Below, in pieces: positions 8,981-18,983 of a stretch of 64,000 nt of DNA. The stretch comes from Sphingopyxis sp. YR583. GTDB lineage: Bacteria; Pseudomonadota; Alphaproteobacteria; Sphingomonadales; Sphingomonadaceae. Position 1 is the first letter of the stretch. Each line of letters opens with the position of its first letter. The notes beneath the pieces were generated by a model. That model saw only the letters and a program-made list of their open reading frames with translations. It did not search any database and had not been told where the DNA came from. Made by a program: the position numbers and the translations under genes. The stretch is taken from NCBI RefSeq assembly GCF_900108295.1, contig NZ_FNWK01000002.1, positions 691,201 to 755,200 of the forward strand, given 5' to 3'.

Positions 8981-9514
8981 CTAGCGGATCTGCCGTTTCT
9001 CCAGTTTTCGCGCGAGCGTGCGCCGGTGCATCCCGAGCCGGCGCGCGGTCTCCGAAATGTTGAAATCGGTCTCGACCAGCATCTGGTGGATATGCTCCCA
9101 TTCGACGGTCTTGATCGACGATTGGCGGTCGCCGACCGGCGTTTCGGCATTCCCCTCGGCGCGGTCGAACGCCGCCTCGATATCATCGGTGTTCGACGGC
9201 TTGGCGAGATAATAGGACGCGCCGAGCTTGATCGCCTCAACCGCGGTCGCGATGCTCGCAAAGCCGGTGAGCACGACGATCCGCATCGCGGCATCCGACG
9301 CGCGCAGCGCCTGCACGCACGCGAGCCCCGACGCGCTGCCCAGCTTCAGGTCGACGACCGCATAGCCCGGCCGGAACGCCTGCAGGTGCGCCTCCATTTC
9401 CTCGGGGCCATGCGCCACCTGCACGACATAGCCGCGCCGCTCGAACGAGCGCTTCAGCGTGCGCGCAAACGGCTCGTCATCCTCGACGATCAACAGCTTC
9501 CGCGTCTCGTTCAC
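8981..9514 (-). CDS. regA: RegA/PrrA/ActR-family redox response regulator
   Basis: This 177-residue response regulator has an N-terminal receiver domain with acidic pocket VEDDE (residues 10-14), phosphoacceptor Asp55 (VVDLKLGS) and Lys105 (AKPS). A linker leads to a short Fis-type helix-turn-helix: WEHIHQMLVETDFNISETAR and then RLGMHRRTLARKL. The architecture and sequence match RegA/PrrA/ActR, global regulators of redox and respiratory genes. The start is GTG and overlaps the kinase stop as GTGA, so kinase and regulator are coupled. It is the last gene of the cyo operon. The symbol is by homology; prrA and actR are equally valid. Confidence 0.9.
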   Translation of the reverse strand: MNETRKLLIVEDDEPFARTLKRSFERRGYVVQVAHGPEEMEAHLQAFRPGYAVVDLKLGSASGLACVQALRASDAAMRIVVLTGFASIATAVEAIKLGASYYLAKPSNTDDIEAAFDRAEGNAETPVGDRQSSIKTVEWEHIHQMLVETDFNISETARRLGMHRRTLARKLEKRQIR

Positions 9515-10818
9515 GCCCTTTCTCCTTCGGGCCGCGCGACCGCCGAAATCGGCAGCGTGATGCGAACCAGCGCACCACCCGCATCGCGGTTCGCCACCGT
9601 CGCGCCGCCACCAAGCTTGCGCAAGACATTGACCAGCAGGAACAGCCCCAGCCCACCGCCCGGCCGTCCTTTGGTCGATCGATAGGGCTGGCCGAACTGC
9701 TCGAGCATCTCGTCGCTGAACCCCGGCCCGCGGTCGGCAATTTCGATCACCGCCATGTCGCCGTCGCGCGTCGCGCTGACGCCGACCCAGTCGGGCGAAA
9801 CTTCGGACGCATTGTCCATCACATTGTCGATCACCTGCCGCAGCGCGGGGTCCGACACGATCGCGACGTCGGCGCCGAAGCGGTCGTTGAACTCGACCGT
9901 CCCAGGGCGCCGCAGCGCGCGCGATCCTGTGACGATATCGGTCAGGAACGCGCGCATCGTGGTGAGCTGCGGCGCCTCGCCGCGCGCCTCTCCCGCCGAC
10001 ATCAGGATGCCGCTGACGATTGCCTTGCAGCGCTGCACCGCGGCATCCATGTCGGCCAGATCCTCCTGCATCTCGCGATCCTTCGCGAGGCGGGGCGCCG
10101 CTTTCCAGTCGCCGATCAGCACCGACAGCGTCGACAAGGGCGTGCCAAGTTCGTGCGCCGCGCCCGACGCGAGCAGCCCCATGCGCACGATATGATCCTC
10201 CTCTGCCGCGCGCTGGCGGCTCGCCGCGAGCGCGGCGTCGCTGTCGCGCAAATTGCGGCTGATCCGCGTGACGAACGCCACGAGGAGCACCGCAATGAGC
10301 AGGAAGCAGACGAAGCTGCCCTGAAGATAGAGCTTCATCGGATCAGCCGCATAGGGCGGCGGCAATACGAGCGGGGTCGGATCGATCCGCAGTGCCGCCA
10401 GCGCCGCCAACGCCGCTGCGACGATCGCCCATGACGAACGCGGGGTCAGCAGGATCGCCCCGATCACCACCTGAAGCAGGAAGAGCGACGCAAAAGGATT
10501 CGCGAGCCCGCCACTGTGATGGAGTTGCCACCCCAGCGCAGCCACGTCGAACAGCAGCACCGCGGTCAGTTCGGCGTTGGTCACCACCCGGCCGCGCCGC
10601 AGCAAGGCGATATTCGCGAAATTGATCGCGATCACCACCATGATCGCCGCGAGCAATGGCGCACGCGGCAGGGAAATACCCATGGGCCCGCTGACGATGC
10701 CGATCGTCGCAAGTTGTCCGCCGACCGCAAGCCAGCGAAGCTGGATCAGCAACGTCATGTTGCGGCGACCGGCGGGTGCGCGCGAGGGCGCGGTTGGCGG
10801 GATGGTCGGGCGGGTCAT
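9511..10818 (-). CDS. regB: RegB/PrrB-family redox-sensing histidine kinase
   Basis: This 435-residue membrane kinase has about six N-terminal helices (residues 25-185). The quinone-binding motif GGLANPF is at 103-109, close to RegB's GG-NPF. The phosphoacceptor is His222 in AAHELGTPLSTL, and Cys264 in VQRCKAIVSGIL matches the redox-active cysteine of RegB. The ATPase part has NVMDNASEVS (N box), DRGPGFS and GGGLGLFL (G boxes). It should autophosphorylate according to quinone redox state and signal to the next gene. The ATG at 10818 overlaps the SURF1 stop as ATGA. Upstream in-frame sequence lies inside SURF1 and is not part of the kinase. Confidence 0.92.
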   Translation of the reverse strand: MTRPTIPPTAPSRAPAGRRNMTLLIQLRWLAVGGQLATIGIVSGPMGISLPRAPLLAAIMVVIAINFANIALLRRGRVVTNAELTAVLLFDVAALGWQLHHSGGLANPFASLFLLQVVIGAILLTPRSSWAIVAAALAALAALRIDPTPLVLPPPYAADPMKLYLQGSFVCFLLIAVLLVAFVTRISRNLRDSDAALAASRQRAAEEDHIVRMGLLASGAAHELGTPLSTLSVLIGDWKAAPRLAKDREMQEDLADMDAAVQRCKAIVSGILMSAGEARGEAPQLTTMRAFLTDIVTGSRALRRPGTVEFNDRFGADVAIVSDPALRQVIDNVMDNASEVSPDWVGVSATRDGDMAVIEIADRGPGFSDEMLEQFGQPYRSTKGRPGGGLGLFLLVNVLRKLGGGATVANRDAGGALVRITLPISAVARPEGERA

Positions 10819-11519
10819 CGATCCCGGATACGCCACAGCCGCCACGCAAAAAAGAGGCTGAGCGCACAAAGCGCAAACCAGGTCAGCGCATAGACCAGAT
10901 GATTGTCGGGAAAGCGCACGACGGTCAGCCCGCCGACGGGATAACCGCCCGCGTTCGGTGCCATATCGGCATCGACGAAATAGGGCGCGGAGTTGCCGAG
11001 CCCCCTCGCCTGCGCAATCGCCGCGACGTCGCGCGAAAACCAGCGATCCGCCACCGGATCGTTCGAACGGAGAAAAGCTCCGCCGGGCTCGGTGACGCGC
11101 AGCAGGCCGGTCACGGTCGCCAGACCCGCGGCATTTCCCGCCGCGCGCGTCCTTGCGTCGTGCCGCGCTTTTGGCACGAAACCGCGATTGACGAGCAGCG
11201 TGAAATCGGGCGTTTCGAGTGGCGTCATCACCCAATAGCCGGGCCCAAGATCGGTCACGGCCTGCACAAGCGTCTCGCGATCATGCCGGAAGCTGCCCGT
11301 CGCACTTATCCGGCGATAGGCATCATGCTTCGCGCTGACCGCCTTCCACTGCGCCGGCCCGGGCGCCGCTACCGGCGCCGCATGGATGCGCTCCTCGACC
11401 GACGCGACCAGCTCATGCTTCCACACGCGCCGTTCGAGCTGCCAGACGCCGAGCGCCGCGAGACCGATCGCCGCGATCAGCGCCGCCGCGGCAAAGGCCG
11501 CGCGGCGGACGCGTGTCAC
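10815..11519 (-). CDS. SURF1 family oxidase assembly protein
   Basis: This 234-residue protein helps insert haem into haem-copper oxidases. It has the SURF1 layout of a helix at each end: an N-terminal helix (about residues 7-25) running into the signature GVWQLERRVWK, a periplasmic body containing LVNRGFVP and, near the C-terminus, GGLTVVRFPDNHLVYALTWF in the second helix. The start is a GTG that overlaps the cyoD stop (GTGA), preferred over the longer frame that would reach back into cyoD. Its position directly after cyoABCD indicates that its client is the quinol oxidase. Confidence 0.9.
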   Translation of the reverse strand: MTRVRRAAFAAAALIAAIGLAALGVWQLERRVWKHELVASVEERIHAAPVAAPGPAQWKAVSAKHDAYRRISATGSFRHDRETLVQAVTDLGPGYWVMTPLETPDFTLLVNRGFVPKARHDARTRAAGNAAGLATVTGLLRVTEPGGAFLRSNDPVADRWFSRDVAAIAQARGLGNSAPYFVDADMAPNAGGYPVGGLTVVRFPDNHLVYALTWFALCALSLFFAWRLWRIRDR

Positions 11520-11902
11520 GGAATCTGACTCGCCGACTGGCTCGTCGGTTCGTGCGGCATCGGCATCATATTGGTGTTGAGGTGATGCATCACCCACAGC
11601 GAGCCTGCGAGCATGATCACGACAACGATGATCGTGAAGACGAGCGAGGTCAGCGACCAGCCGCCCTCGGCCTTCGGCGTCATATGGAGGAAGAAGACCA
11701 TGTGGACGACGATCTGCACCACGGCGAAGCCCATGATGATCGCCCCCGTCGCGCCCGCGCTGAGCGGCATCGTCATCACCAGCCAGAAGGGAATGGCGGT
11801 CAAAATCACCGACAGGACGAAACCGATGACATAGTCACGCATCGACGCGTGCGGCATCTCGATCTCGTGGTGCGCGTCGTGCGCGTGGGTATCGTGGCTC
11901 AC
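11516..11902 (-). CDS. cyoD: Cytochrome bo3 ubiquinol oxidase subunit IV
   Basis: This 128-residue subunit has three membrane helices ([39 protein letters not shown] and [20 protein letters not shown]) and the typical [11 protein letters not shown] loop. It stabilises CuB binding in subunit I during assembly. A histidine-rich cytoplasmic N-terminus ([18 protein letters not shown]) is somewhat longer than in E. coli CyoD. The GTG start overlaps the cyoC stop (GTGA). Confidence 0.93.
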   Translation of the reverse strand: MSHDTHAHDAHHEIEMPHASMRDYVIGFVLSVILTAIPFWLVMTMPLSAGATGAIIMGFAVVQIVVHMVFFLHMTPKAEGGWSLTSLVFTIIVVVIMLAGSLWVMHHLNTNMMPMPHEPTSQSASQIP

Positions 11903-12525
11903 CGCAGCACTCCCATCAGATAGACAAAGGTGAAGACGCCGATCCACACGACGTCGAGGAAGTGCCAGAACATCGAAAGGCACATTACGCGGCGCTTGTT
12001 CGCGGCGATCAGCCCATGCTTCGACAGCTGGAACATCAGCGTCACCAGCCAGATGACGCCGAAGGTGACGTGCAGCCCGTGCGTACCGACAAGGGTGAAG
12101 AAGCTCGACAGGAAGGCGCTGCGCTGCGGCGTCGCACCGATTTCGATCAGGTGGTGGAACTCGTAAAGCTCGATCCCGAGGAAGGCGAGCCCGAACAGGC
12201 CGGTGATCGCGAGCCAGGTCTGGACGCCCTTCACCTTGCCCTGCTGCATCTGAAGCACCGCAAAGCCATAGGTGATCGACGAGAAAAGCAGCATCGCGGT
12301 GTTCAGCGCAATGAGCTTCAGATCGAACAGATCCTTCGGTGCGGGCCCTGCGGCATAGCTGCCGCCGAGCACGGCGTAACAGGCAAACAGGATCGCAAAG
12401 ATGAGGCAATCGCTCATCAGGTAGATCCAGAAGCCCAGCATCGTGCTGTGCCCCTCGGGGTGCGCATGCTCGTCGAGGTCGTAGAACTGGACGGGCTCGT
12501 CTGCGGTTATCGTTTTGGCACTCAT
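11899..12525 (-). CDS. cyoC: Cytochrome bo3 ubiquinol oxidase subunit III
   Basis: This 208-residue subunit has five membrane helices, and its length matches E. coli CyoC (204). Marker regions are [19 protein letters not shown], the [20 protein letters not shown] loop and [16 protein letters not shown]. It supports the catalytic core of the proton-pumping quinol oxidase. The start ATG lies four bases after the cyoB stop, with GGAGC upstream as ribosome binding site; the open frame upstream belongs to cyoB in another frame. Confidence 0.95.
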   Translation of the reverse strand: MSAKTITADEPVQFYDLDEHAHPEGHSTMLGFWIYLMSDCLIFAILFACYAVLGGSYAAGPAPKDLFDLKLIALNTAMLLFSSITYGFAVLQMQQGKVKGVQTWLAITGLFGLAFLGIELYEFHHLIEIGATPQRSAFLSSFFTLVGTHGLHVTFGVIWLVTLMFQLSKHGLIAANKRRVMCLSMFWHFLDVVWIGVFTFVYLMGVLR

Positions 12526-12529
12526 CGGA

Positions 12530-14542
12530 TCAGGCTCCGGCCGCCAGCTGGCGGGTGCGCGCTTCTTCGACCGCGGTGACCGTCGCCGCCGGAATGTCGA
12601 AATCGCGCTTGTAGTTGAAGGTATGATAGATCGCGCCGACGATCGTCGCGACAAAGCTGACGGCGACCAGCCACCAGATATGCCAGACCAGCGCGAAGCC
12701 CATGACGAGGCAGAAGCCCGACAGGATGATCCCCGTGCCCGTATTGCTCGGCATATGGATATCGCGATAGCCATCGACCGGCCGCTGGTGTCCGCGCGTC
12801 TTCATATCGTACCAGGCGTCGAGGTCGTGGATCACCGGGGTGAAGGCGAAATTGTAATCTGGCGGCGGCGAGCTGGTCGCCCATTCGAGCGTGCGGCCGT
12901 TCCACGGGTCGCCGCCGGTTTCGTCGCGCAGTTCTTTGCGGCGCCAGATGCTCACCGCGAACTGGACCAGCATCGCACCGATGCCCGCGGCGACGATCAG
13001 TGCGCCGATGCCCGCGATCACGAACCAGATTTGCAGGCTCGGGTCGTCGAACACGCGCATGCGCCGCGTCACGCCCATCAGGCCGAGGATATAGAGCGGC
13101 GTGAAGGCGACCCAGAAACCGACGACCCAGCACCAGAAGCTGACCTTGCCCCAGAAGACGTCGAGCTTGTAGCCGAACGCCTTGGGCCACCAATAGTTGA
13201 TCGCCGCGAACAGGCCGAACAGCACGCCGCCGATGATCACATTGTGGAAATGCGCGATCAGGAACAGCGAATTGTGCAGCACGAAGTCGGCGGGCGGCAC
13301 CGCGAGCAGCACCCCGGTCATGCCGCCGATGACGAAGGTCAGCATGAAGGCGATCGTCCACATCATCGGCAGTTCGAACCGGATGCGGCCGCGGTACATG
13401 GTGAACAGCCAGTTGAAGAGCTTCGCCCCCGTCGGGATCGAGATCACCATCGTCGTGATGCCGAAGAAGCTGTTGACGCTCGCCCCCGATCCCATGGTGA
13501 AGAAATGGTGCAGCCAGACGAGGTACGACAGGATCGTGATACAGATCGTCGCATAGACCATCGAGGTATAGCCGAAGAGCCTTTTGCCCGAGAAGGTCGA
13601 CGTGACTTCGGAGAAGACCCCGAACAGCGGCAGCACGAGGATGTAAACCTCGGGGTGACCCCAGATCCAGATCAGGTTCACATACATCATCGGCGAACCG
13701 CCGAGATCGTTGGTGAAGAAGTTCGTGCCGACATAGCGGTCGAGCGTCAGCAGCACGAGCGTCGCGGTCAGGATCGGGAAGGAGGCGACGATCAGGATGT
13801 TGGCGCAGAGGCTGGTCCAGGTGAAGACCGGCATCTTCATCAGGCCCATGCCCGGAGCGCGGAGCTTCAGGATCGTGACGATCAGGTTGATCCCCGACAG
13901 CGTCGTCCCGATCCCCGCTATCTGCAGCCCCCAGATATAATAATCGACGCCGACATTGGGACTATAGGATATCCCCGACAGCGGCGGATAGGCGAGCCAG
14001 CCGGTCTGCGCATATTCGCCGACGAACAGCGAGATCATCGTCAGCACCGCGCCGGCGGTCGTCATCCAGAAACTGAAATTGTTGAGGAAGGGGAAGCTGA
14101 CGTCGCGCGCGCCGATCTGCAGCGGCACGACATAGTTCATCAGCCCGGTGATGAACGGCATCGCGACGAAGAAGATCATGATCACGCCATGCGCGGTGAA
14201 GACCTGGTCATAATGGTGCGGCGTGAGATACCCCTCGGACCCGTTGAACGCCATCGCTTGCTGTAGCCGCATCATGATCGCGTCGGCAAAGCCGCGCAGG
14301 AACATGATGAGCCCCAAGATCATGTACATGATCCCGATGCGCTTGTGGTCGACGGTGGTGAACCATTCGGTCCACAAATAGCCCCAGAGGCGGAATTTGG
14401 TGATCAGACCGAGCACGGCGATGCCGCCGAGGACGACGCCGATGAAAGTGACGACGAGGATCGGCTCGTGCAGCGGCAGCGCCTCGAGCGACAGCTTGCC
14501 GAGAAACGGACCGGTTTCGGGTGCGGGATGCGGGATGGTCAT
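12530..14542 (-). CDS. cyoB: Cytochrome bo3 ubiquinol oxidase subunit I
   Basis: This 670-residue catalytic subunit oxidises ubiquinol, reduces O2 to water and pumps protons. The metal ligands are visible: His118 (FTAHGV, low-spin haem), the CuB His296 cross-linked to Tyr300 (GHPEVY), CuB His345-His346 (WLHHFF), and His431/His433 (IAHFHN, haem o3 and low-spin haem). The extra N- and C-terminal helices are typical of CyoB compared with cytochrome aa3 subunit I. The start at 14542 ([11 protein letters not shown]) follows GAGATCAAC. No cyoE (haem O synthase) is in this operon, so it must be encoded elsewhere. Confidence 0.97.
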   Translation of the reverse strand: MTIPHPAPETGPFLGKLSLEALPLHEPILVVTFIGVVLGGIAVLGLITKFRLWGYLWTEWFTTVDHKRIGIMYMILGLIMFLRGFADAIMMRLQQAMAFNGSEGYLTPHHYDQVFTAHGVIMIFFVAMPFITGLMNYVVPLQIGARDVSFPFLNNFSFWMTTAGAVLTMISLFVGEYAQTGWLAYPPLSGISYSPNVGVDYYIWGLQIAGIGTTLSGINLIVTILKLRAPGMGLMKMPVFTWTSLCANILIVASFPILTATLVLLTLDRYVGTNFFTNDLGGSPMMYVNLIWIWGHPEVYILVLPLFGVFSEVTSTFSGKRLFGYTSMVYATICITILSYLVWLHHFFTMGSGASVNSFFGITTMVISIPTGAKLFNWLFTMYRGRIRFELPMMWTIAFMLTFVIGGMTGVLLAVPPADFVLHNSLFLIAHFHNVIIGGVLFGLFAAINYWWPKAFGYKLDVFWGKVSFWCWVVGFWVAFTPLYILGLMGVTRRMRVFDDPSLQIWFVIAGIGALIVAAGIGAMLVQFAVSIWRRKELRDETGGDPWNGRTLEWATSSPPPDYNFAFTPVIHDLDAWYDMKTRGHQRPVDGYRDIHMPSNTGTGIILSGFCLVMGFALVWHIWWLVAVSFVATIVGAIYHTFNYKRDFDIPAATVTAVEEARTRQLAAGA

Positions 14543-14559
14543 GTTGATCTCGGGCTTCT

Positions 14560-15741
14560 TCAGGACATCGGGCGTTCGGCGGCGGGTGCGCGCAGCGCCG
14601 TGCGTTCGGGCTTGGACGGATGGGGCAGCCCCTCGCCCTTCAGCTTGTCGGGGGCGACGGGCTTCGCGTCGGGGCGGTCGTTCGACATCACCGGCGAACT
14701 GCAATAGGCCGCGACATAGCGCATGCTCCAGCGTGCCGCATCGACCGTTCCGCGTGCGGCGAACTTGTCATAGGTGACCTGCCGGACATTGCCGATGCCC
14801 GCGATGCCGGCGCCGCCGGCGGCGTCGAGCGACATCATATCGTGCATGCACATCTTGCCGGGCTCGACGCACATATTGACGACGGCGTCGAACAGCTGCG
14901 GATCGCTCGCGGCAAAGCGGCGGACGGGCTCCTTGTGCGTCGGCTTTTCAAGCTTCAGATAGGTATCGCGGCTAAGGTCGCCTTCGGCCGAGGCCTTGGC
15001 GGTCGCAACCCATTTGTCGAACTCGCCCGCGGGCAGGCTCTTCACCGCAAAGCGCATGTTCGAAAAGCCCCAGCCCGAATAATTGGCCGAAAAGCCTTCA
15101 TAATTGCCGGTCTTGTCGAACACGCCGTGCAGCTTGGTTTCCATGCCGGGCATCGCATAAATCTGTCCCGCAAGCGCGGGCACGTAAAAGCTGTTCATTA
15201 CCGACGAGGAGGAGATGCGGAACCGCACGGGCCGGTTCACCGGCAGCGCCAGCTCGTTCACCGTCGCGACGCCCTGTTCGGGATAGATGAACAGCCATTT
15301 CCAGTCGAGCGCGACGACCTGCACGTCGAGCGGCTTCACTTCCGCCGCCACCGGCTGGCCCGGCCCCGTGCGCGCCAGCGGGCGATAGGGATCGAGCAGA
15401 TGCGTCGCGACCCACGTCACCGCGCCCAAACAGATGATGATCAGCAGCGGCGCCGACCAGATGACCAGCTCGAGCTGCGTCGAATGATCCCAATCGGGCT
15501 TGTAAGTCGCCTCCTTGTTCGACGCGCGATATTTCCACGCGAAGAAGATCGTCAGCCCCATCACAGGCACGATGATCAGCAGCATCAGGACCGTCGACAG
15601 GATGATCAGGTCGCCCTGCTGACGCGCAACGTCGCCGGCAGGGTCGAGCACGATCAACCCGCAACCCGACAGCAGAGGCAGCGCGGCGATCAGCGGCAAA
15701 AGCCGCAATCGGGCGAGAAAACGGGGGAGATTGCTTGGCAT
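14560..15741 (-). CDS. cyoA: Cytochrome bo3 ubiquinol oxidase subunit II
   Basis: This 393-residue lipoprotein subunit has a signal ending in LLSGC (Cys27). Two membrane helices (about residues 43-68 and 88-112) are followed by a cupredoxin-like periplasmic domain: [20 protein letters not shown], then [20 protein letters not shown] and GWGFSNMRF. The CuA-binding cysteines of cytochrome c oxidases are absent, as expected for a quinol oxidase. The C-terminal tail after about residue 340 is proline- and charge-rich and longer than in E. coli (315 residues). It is the first gene of the operon; GGAGG lies rather far upstream of the start. Confidence 0.95.
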   Translation of the reverse strand: MPSNLPRFLARLRLLPLIAALPLLSGCGLIVLDPAGDVARQQGDLIILSTVLMLLIIVPVMGLTIFFAWKYRASNKEATYKPDWDHSTQLELVIWSAPLLIIICLGAVTWVATHLLDPYRPLARTGPGQPVAAEVKPLDVQVVALDWKWLFIYPEQGVATVNELALPVNRPVRFRISSSSVMNSFYVPALAGQIYAMPGMETKLHGVFDKTGNYEGFSANYSGWGFSNMRFAVKSLPAGEFDKWVATAKASAEGDLSRDTYLKLEKPTHKEPVRRFAASDPQLFDAVVNMCVEPGKMCMHDMMSLDAAGGAGIAGIGNVRQVTYDKFAARGTVDAARWSMRYVAAYCSSPVMSNDRPDAKPVAPDKLKGEGLPHPSKPERTALRAPAAERPMS

Positions 15742-15910
15742 GATGCGCGCCTAGGCCTCCTTTGTTGCACTGCACATAGGACATTTTGTCCAATCCCGCG
15801 ACCGCTCTTCATCGCGCAGGGGCATTTTCATTCCGGGCGATTTTGCCCTATGACCGACTCGTGCCCCCGCATCTTGTCTTGCGGATGGCGCCAGCTCAAG
15901 GATTGTTACC
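15742..15910. promoter_or_regulatory. Divergent promoter region between cyoA and the MFS gene
   Basis: This 169-base gap must hold the cyo promoter (minus strand) and the MFS promoter (plus strand). Two AT-containing palindromes stand out: GGACATTTTGTCC at 15779-15791, and GGGCGATTTTGCCC at 15836-15849 with four-base GGGC/GCCC arms. The second vaguely recalls the GC-flanked, AT-centred sites described for RegA/PrrA, so autoregulation is possible, but this is inference. Confidence 0.4.
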
Positions 15911-17239
15911 ATGGCTGCCGATACCGTGCCCACCACCGAGGTCGAACGCGACGCCCGCGCCCTCCATGAAGACGGCGGCCACCGCATCGACCCCGCCGAA
16001 ATCGCGATCGGCGTCATCATCGGCCGCACCTCCGAATTCTTCGACTTCTTCGTCTACGCCATCGCGTCGGTGCTGGTATTCCCGAAGCTCGTCTTCCCGC
16101 ACCTCGACCCGCTGACCGGCACGCTCTGGTCCTTCGCGATCTTCGCGCTCGCCTTCGTGTCGCGCCCGGTCGGCACGATCATCTTCACCGCGATCGACCG
16201 CGCCTATGGCCGCGGCGCAAAGCTGACGATCGCGCTCTTTCTGCTCGGCGGCTCGACCGCGGCTATCGCCTTCCTGCCCGGCTATGAATCGATCGGCATC
16301 GGCGCCGCGCTCCTCCTCGCGCTCTTCCGCATGGGTCAGGGCGTCGCGCTCGGCGGCTCGTGGGACGGTCTCGCCTCGCTGCTCGCGATCAACGCGCCCG
16401 AAAAGCGTCGCGGCTGGTACGCAATGATCCCGCAGCTTGGTGCGCCGCTGGGCCTGATCGTCGCCAGCCTGCTCTTCATGTTCCTGATCGCGGCGCTGCC
16501 GGCGCAGGATTTCCTCGACTGGGGCTGGCGTTATCCCTTCTTCGTCGCCTTCGCGATCAACGTCGTGGCGCTGTTTGCGCGGCTGCGCATCGTCGTGACT
16601 CCCGAATATGCCGAATTGTTCGAGAATCGCGCGCTCGAGCCCGCACCTTTGCTCGACACGGTCCGGTCGGAATGGAAGACGATCGTCATCGGCACCTTCG
16701 CACCGCTCGCCAGCTTCGCGATGTTCCACATGGTCACCGTCTATCCGCTGTCGTGGGTCTTCCTGTTCACCGACGAGACTCCCGTGCGCTTCCTGATGAT
16801 CGAGGCGATCGCCGCCGTTGTCGGTATCGGAGCGATCGTTGCGTCGGGCATTCTTGCCGACCGCATCGGACGCCGCACGCTGCTTGGCGCGACGGCGGCC
16901 GCGATCGCCGCGTTCAGCGGCTTCGCACCGCAACTGCTCGACGCGGGCGAGTTCGGTGAGGCGGCGTTCATGATCCTCGGCTTCCTCCTTCTCGGCCTCT
17001 CGTTCGGCCAGTCGTCGGGCGCGCTCTCGTCGAACTTCCAGCCGCGCCACCGCTACACCGGCTCGGCCCTCACCTCCGACCTTGCATGGCTGTTCGGCGC
17101 CGGTTTCGCCCCGATGATCGCGCTGTGGCTGTCCAGCCAGTACGGGCTGATCGCGGCGGGCGGCTATCTGCTGTCGGGCGCGATCGTCACGCTCGTCGCG
17201 CTGTGGCTCAACCGCGAGCTCGCCAGCACGATCGACTGA
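15911..17239 (+). CDS. MFS transporter, metabolite:H+ symporter-like
   Basis: This 442-residue transporter has about twelve membrane helices. Features of the MHS (sugar/organic acid:H+) branch include GRTSEFFDFFVYAIASVLVF in the first helix, RPVGTIIFTAIDRAYGRGAK in the loop after helix 2, and LFRMGQGVALGGSWDG. It probably imports a carboxylate or a small osmolyte; the substrate is not deducible. AAGGA lies nine bases before the start. It is divergent from cyoA. Confidence 0.87.
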   Translation: MAADTVPTTEVERDARALHEDGGHRIDPAEIAIGVIIGRTSEFFDFFVYAIASVLVFPKLVFPHLDPLTGTLWSFAIFALAFVSRPVGTIIFTAIDRAYGRGAKLTIALFLLGGSTAAIAFLPGYESIGIGAALLLALFRMGQGVALGGSWDGLASLLAINAPEKRRGWYAMIPQLGAPLGLIVASLLFMFLIAALPAQDFLDWGWRYPFFVAFAINVVALFARLRIVVTPEYAELFENRALEPAPLLDTVRSEWKTIVIGTFAPLASFAMFHMVTVYPLSWVFLFTDETPVRFLMIEAIAAVVGIGAIVASGILADRIGRRTLLGATAAAIAAFSGFAPQLLDAGEFGEAAFMILGFLLLGLSFGQSSGALSSNFQPRHRYTGSALTSDLAWLFGAGFAPMIALWLSSQYGLIAAGGYLLSGAIVTLVALWLNRELASTID

Positions 17240-17252
17240 TCCGCAAACCCGG

Positions 17253-17747
17253 ATGAAGTTCAGCGCGACGATCGAGCTCAGGGGGATCAATCCCTATGTG
17301 CTCGTCAGCGCGGCGCAGGCGCAGCGGATCAAGGCGGGCTGGAAAAAGCCCCTCCCCGTTCTCATCCAGATAAACGGCCAACCCGATCCGGCCTGGCGGG
17401 TCAACATGATGCCCGTGGGCGACGGAAGCTTTTATCTCTATCTCGACGGGATCGTCCGCAAGGCATCGGGCACTGAAGTCGGCGACATCGTCGAGGTATC
17501 TGTCGCATTCGCCCCCGCTTACCGGAGCGGCCCGCAGCACACTATGCTCCCGGAATTCGCCGCACGGCTCGGCGAGGATGCCGTCGCCAAGGCCGGCTGG
17601 GAAAGCCTCACGCCCAGCCTCCGTAAGGAAATCCTGCGCTACCTCGCCACTCTGAAGTCGGACGCGGCGCGGCAACGCAATATCGACCGCGCCATCGGCG
17701 TCCTCGGCGGAGCAAAGGCCCGCTTTCTGGCGCGCGACTGGAATTGA
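17253..17747 (+). CDS. DUF1905/YdeI-like domain protein
   Basis: This 164-residue protein joins a DUF1905 beta-barrel (residues 1-90, with INGQPDPAWRVNMMPVGDGS and the FYLYLDGIVRKASG strand) to a C-terminal bacteriocin-protection YdeI/OmpD-associated helical segment (LTPSLRKEILRYLATLKSDA, residues 119-150). The function is unproven; related YdeI proteins are linked to envelope stress. It starts 13 bases after the MFS gene on the same strand, so the two may be cotranscribed. Confidence 0.8.
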   Translation: MKFSATIELRGINPYVLVSAAQAQRIKAGWKKPLPVLIQINGQPDPAWRVNMMPVGDGSFYLYLDGIVRKASGTEVGDIVEVSVAFAPAYRSGPQHTMLPEFAARLGEDAVAKAGWESLTPSLRKEILRYLATLKSDAARQRNIDRAIGVLGGAKARFLARDWN

Positions 17748-17821
17748 TCGGGCCGTTCGAAAGCCGCTAGTTCCGACGAAACACTCTGGCGCCGCCTCGA
17801 TACCGCGCCGCCTCGCGGATA

Positions 17822-18777
17822 TCAGCGCGGCGCGTCCTTCGGCGCCGGAATGAAACTGGTCAGCGCGTCGATCACCTGCTGCGGCTGCTCCTCGGCGATC
17901 CAGTGGCCCGAGTCCGTAATGATCACCGTCCTCACATTGTGCGCGACATTGCGCAGGAGGACGCCGATCGTCTCGCCAAGCCCGCCCGTGGCGCCCAGCC
18001 CAAAAACGGGATCGTCAGCGGCTGCTTGGAGAAGGCCCGATTGTCGACCTCATCCTGTGCGAATGCGCGATAATATTCGAACCCGCCGCGCAGCGCACCG
18101 GGGCGCGCATAAGCGGCTGCGCAAAAATCCTCGGACTCCTGCGTCAGCGCGCTCGTATTCACTGCCTCGACGCTGCGGAACCAGCGAATGAATTCGCTCT
18201 CCTGTCCCGTAATGAGCATCTCGGGCAGATCGCGGACACCGAAGAAGCGGAAATGCCATGTCCGCGGCGTCGCCGAAATTTCCTTCCACGGGTCGATCCC
18301 CGGCAGGGGGACATCCATGACGATCAGGCGCGACACCTGATCGCGATATTGCGCGGCATAGGCATAGGCGACCATGCCGCCCATATCATGTCCCGCGAGG
18401 GTGACGCGCGGCCCAAGCCCCAGTGCATCGACAAGGGCATGGATATCACGCGCGATGTTCGCCTTTTCATAACCCGTCGCGGGCCGCGCGGTATCGCCCA
18501 GTCCGCGCAGGTCCGGTGCGATCACCCTATGCCCCCGCGCCGCCAACGCCGGCATCACATGGCGCCACATGTAGGATGTCTCGCCCCAGCCATGCAGCAG
18601 GACGATCGGCTCGCCGCGGCCCTCAGAGATCAGATAATGATATTGGACGCCATTCGCCTCAATCTTGCCGTCGCGGATCGTGATTGGCGCGGCCGGGGTC
18701 GCGACAGGCGATGCACGGGCCATCTCCCCGGGCTGGCTGACGAGGAGGATGTCGGCGGCGAACAGCGCTTTATGCAT
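17822..18777 (-). pseudogene. Alpha/beta hydrolase (epoxide hydrolase-like) with a frameshift
   Basis: The frame from ATG 18777 encodes an alpha/beta hydrolase: oxyanion region VLLHGWGETSYMW, then the nucleophile elbow GHDMGG with Asp as nucleophile, as in epoxide hydrolases and haloalkane dehalogenases. Near 17995-18003 the frame shifts: the original continues with GWAPRAGLARRS and stops at 17932. The other frame gives GLGATGGLGETIGVLL and the expected end SGHWIAEEQPQQVIDAL, containing the catalytic His, stopping at 17822. One missing base around the codon for GGC-CTG explains it. Either the gene is inactive, losing its catalytic His, or there is a sequencing error. No clear ribosome binding site is seen. 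Confidence 0.85.
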
Positions 18778-18983
18778 AGAGGGGCTTTCTGCAGCAAACG
18801 GAAAGGCTTGCGGTACGTCAGCCGGAGGGATGAATAATATTGTCCGAAAGCTCAGGTTCGGCGCTTCGGCCATGCCGCGCCATATCGGATGGTACAACAG
18901 GTCGGCGAACTCTCGGGTCTGAACCCGCCAGCCCGAACGCGTAGTTTAGCGATAGGCGAATCTTGCCCGGCCAAAGGAAAAAC

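Noticed and set aside
12515..14266. A 583-residue plus-strand open frame across cyoB
   Set aside because: The product is a low-complexity Arg/Asp/His-rich string, antisense to a clear cyoB.
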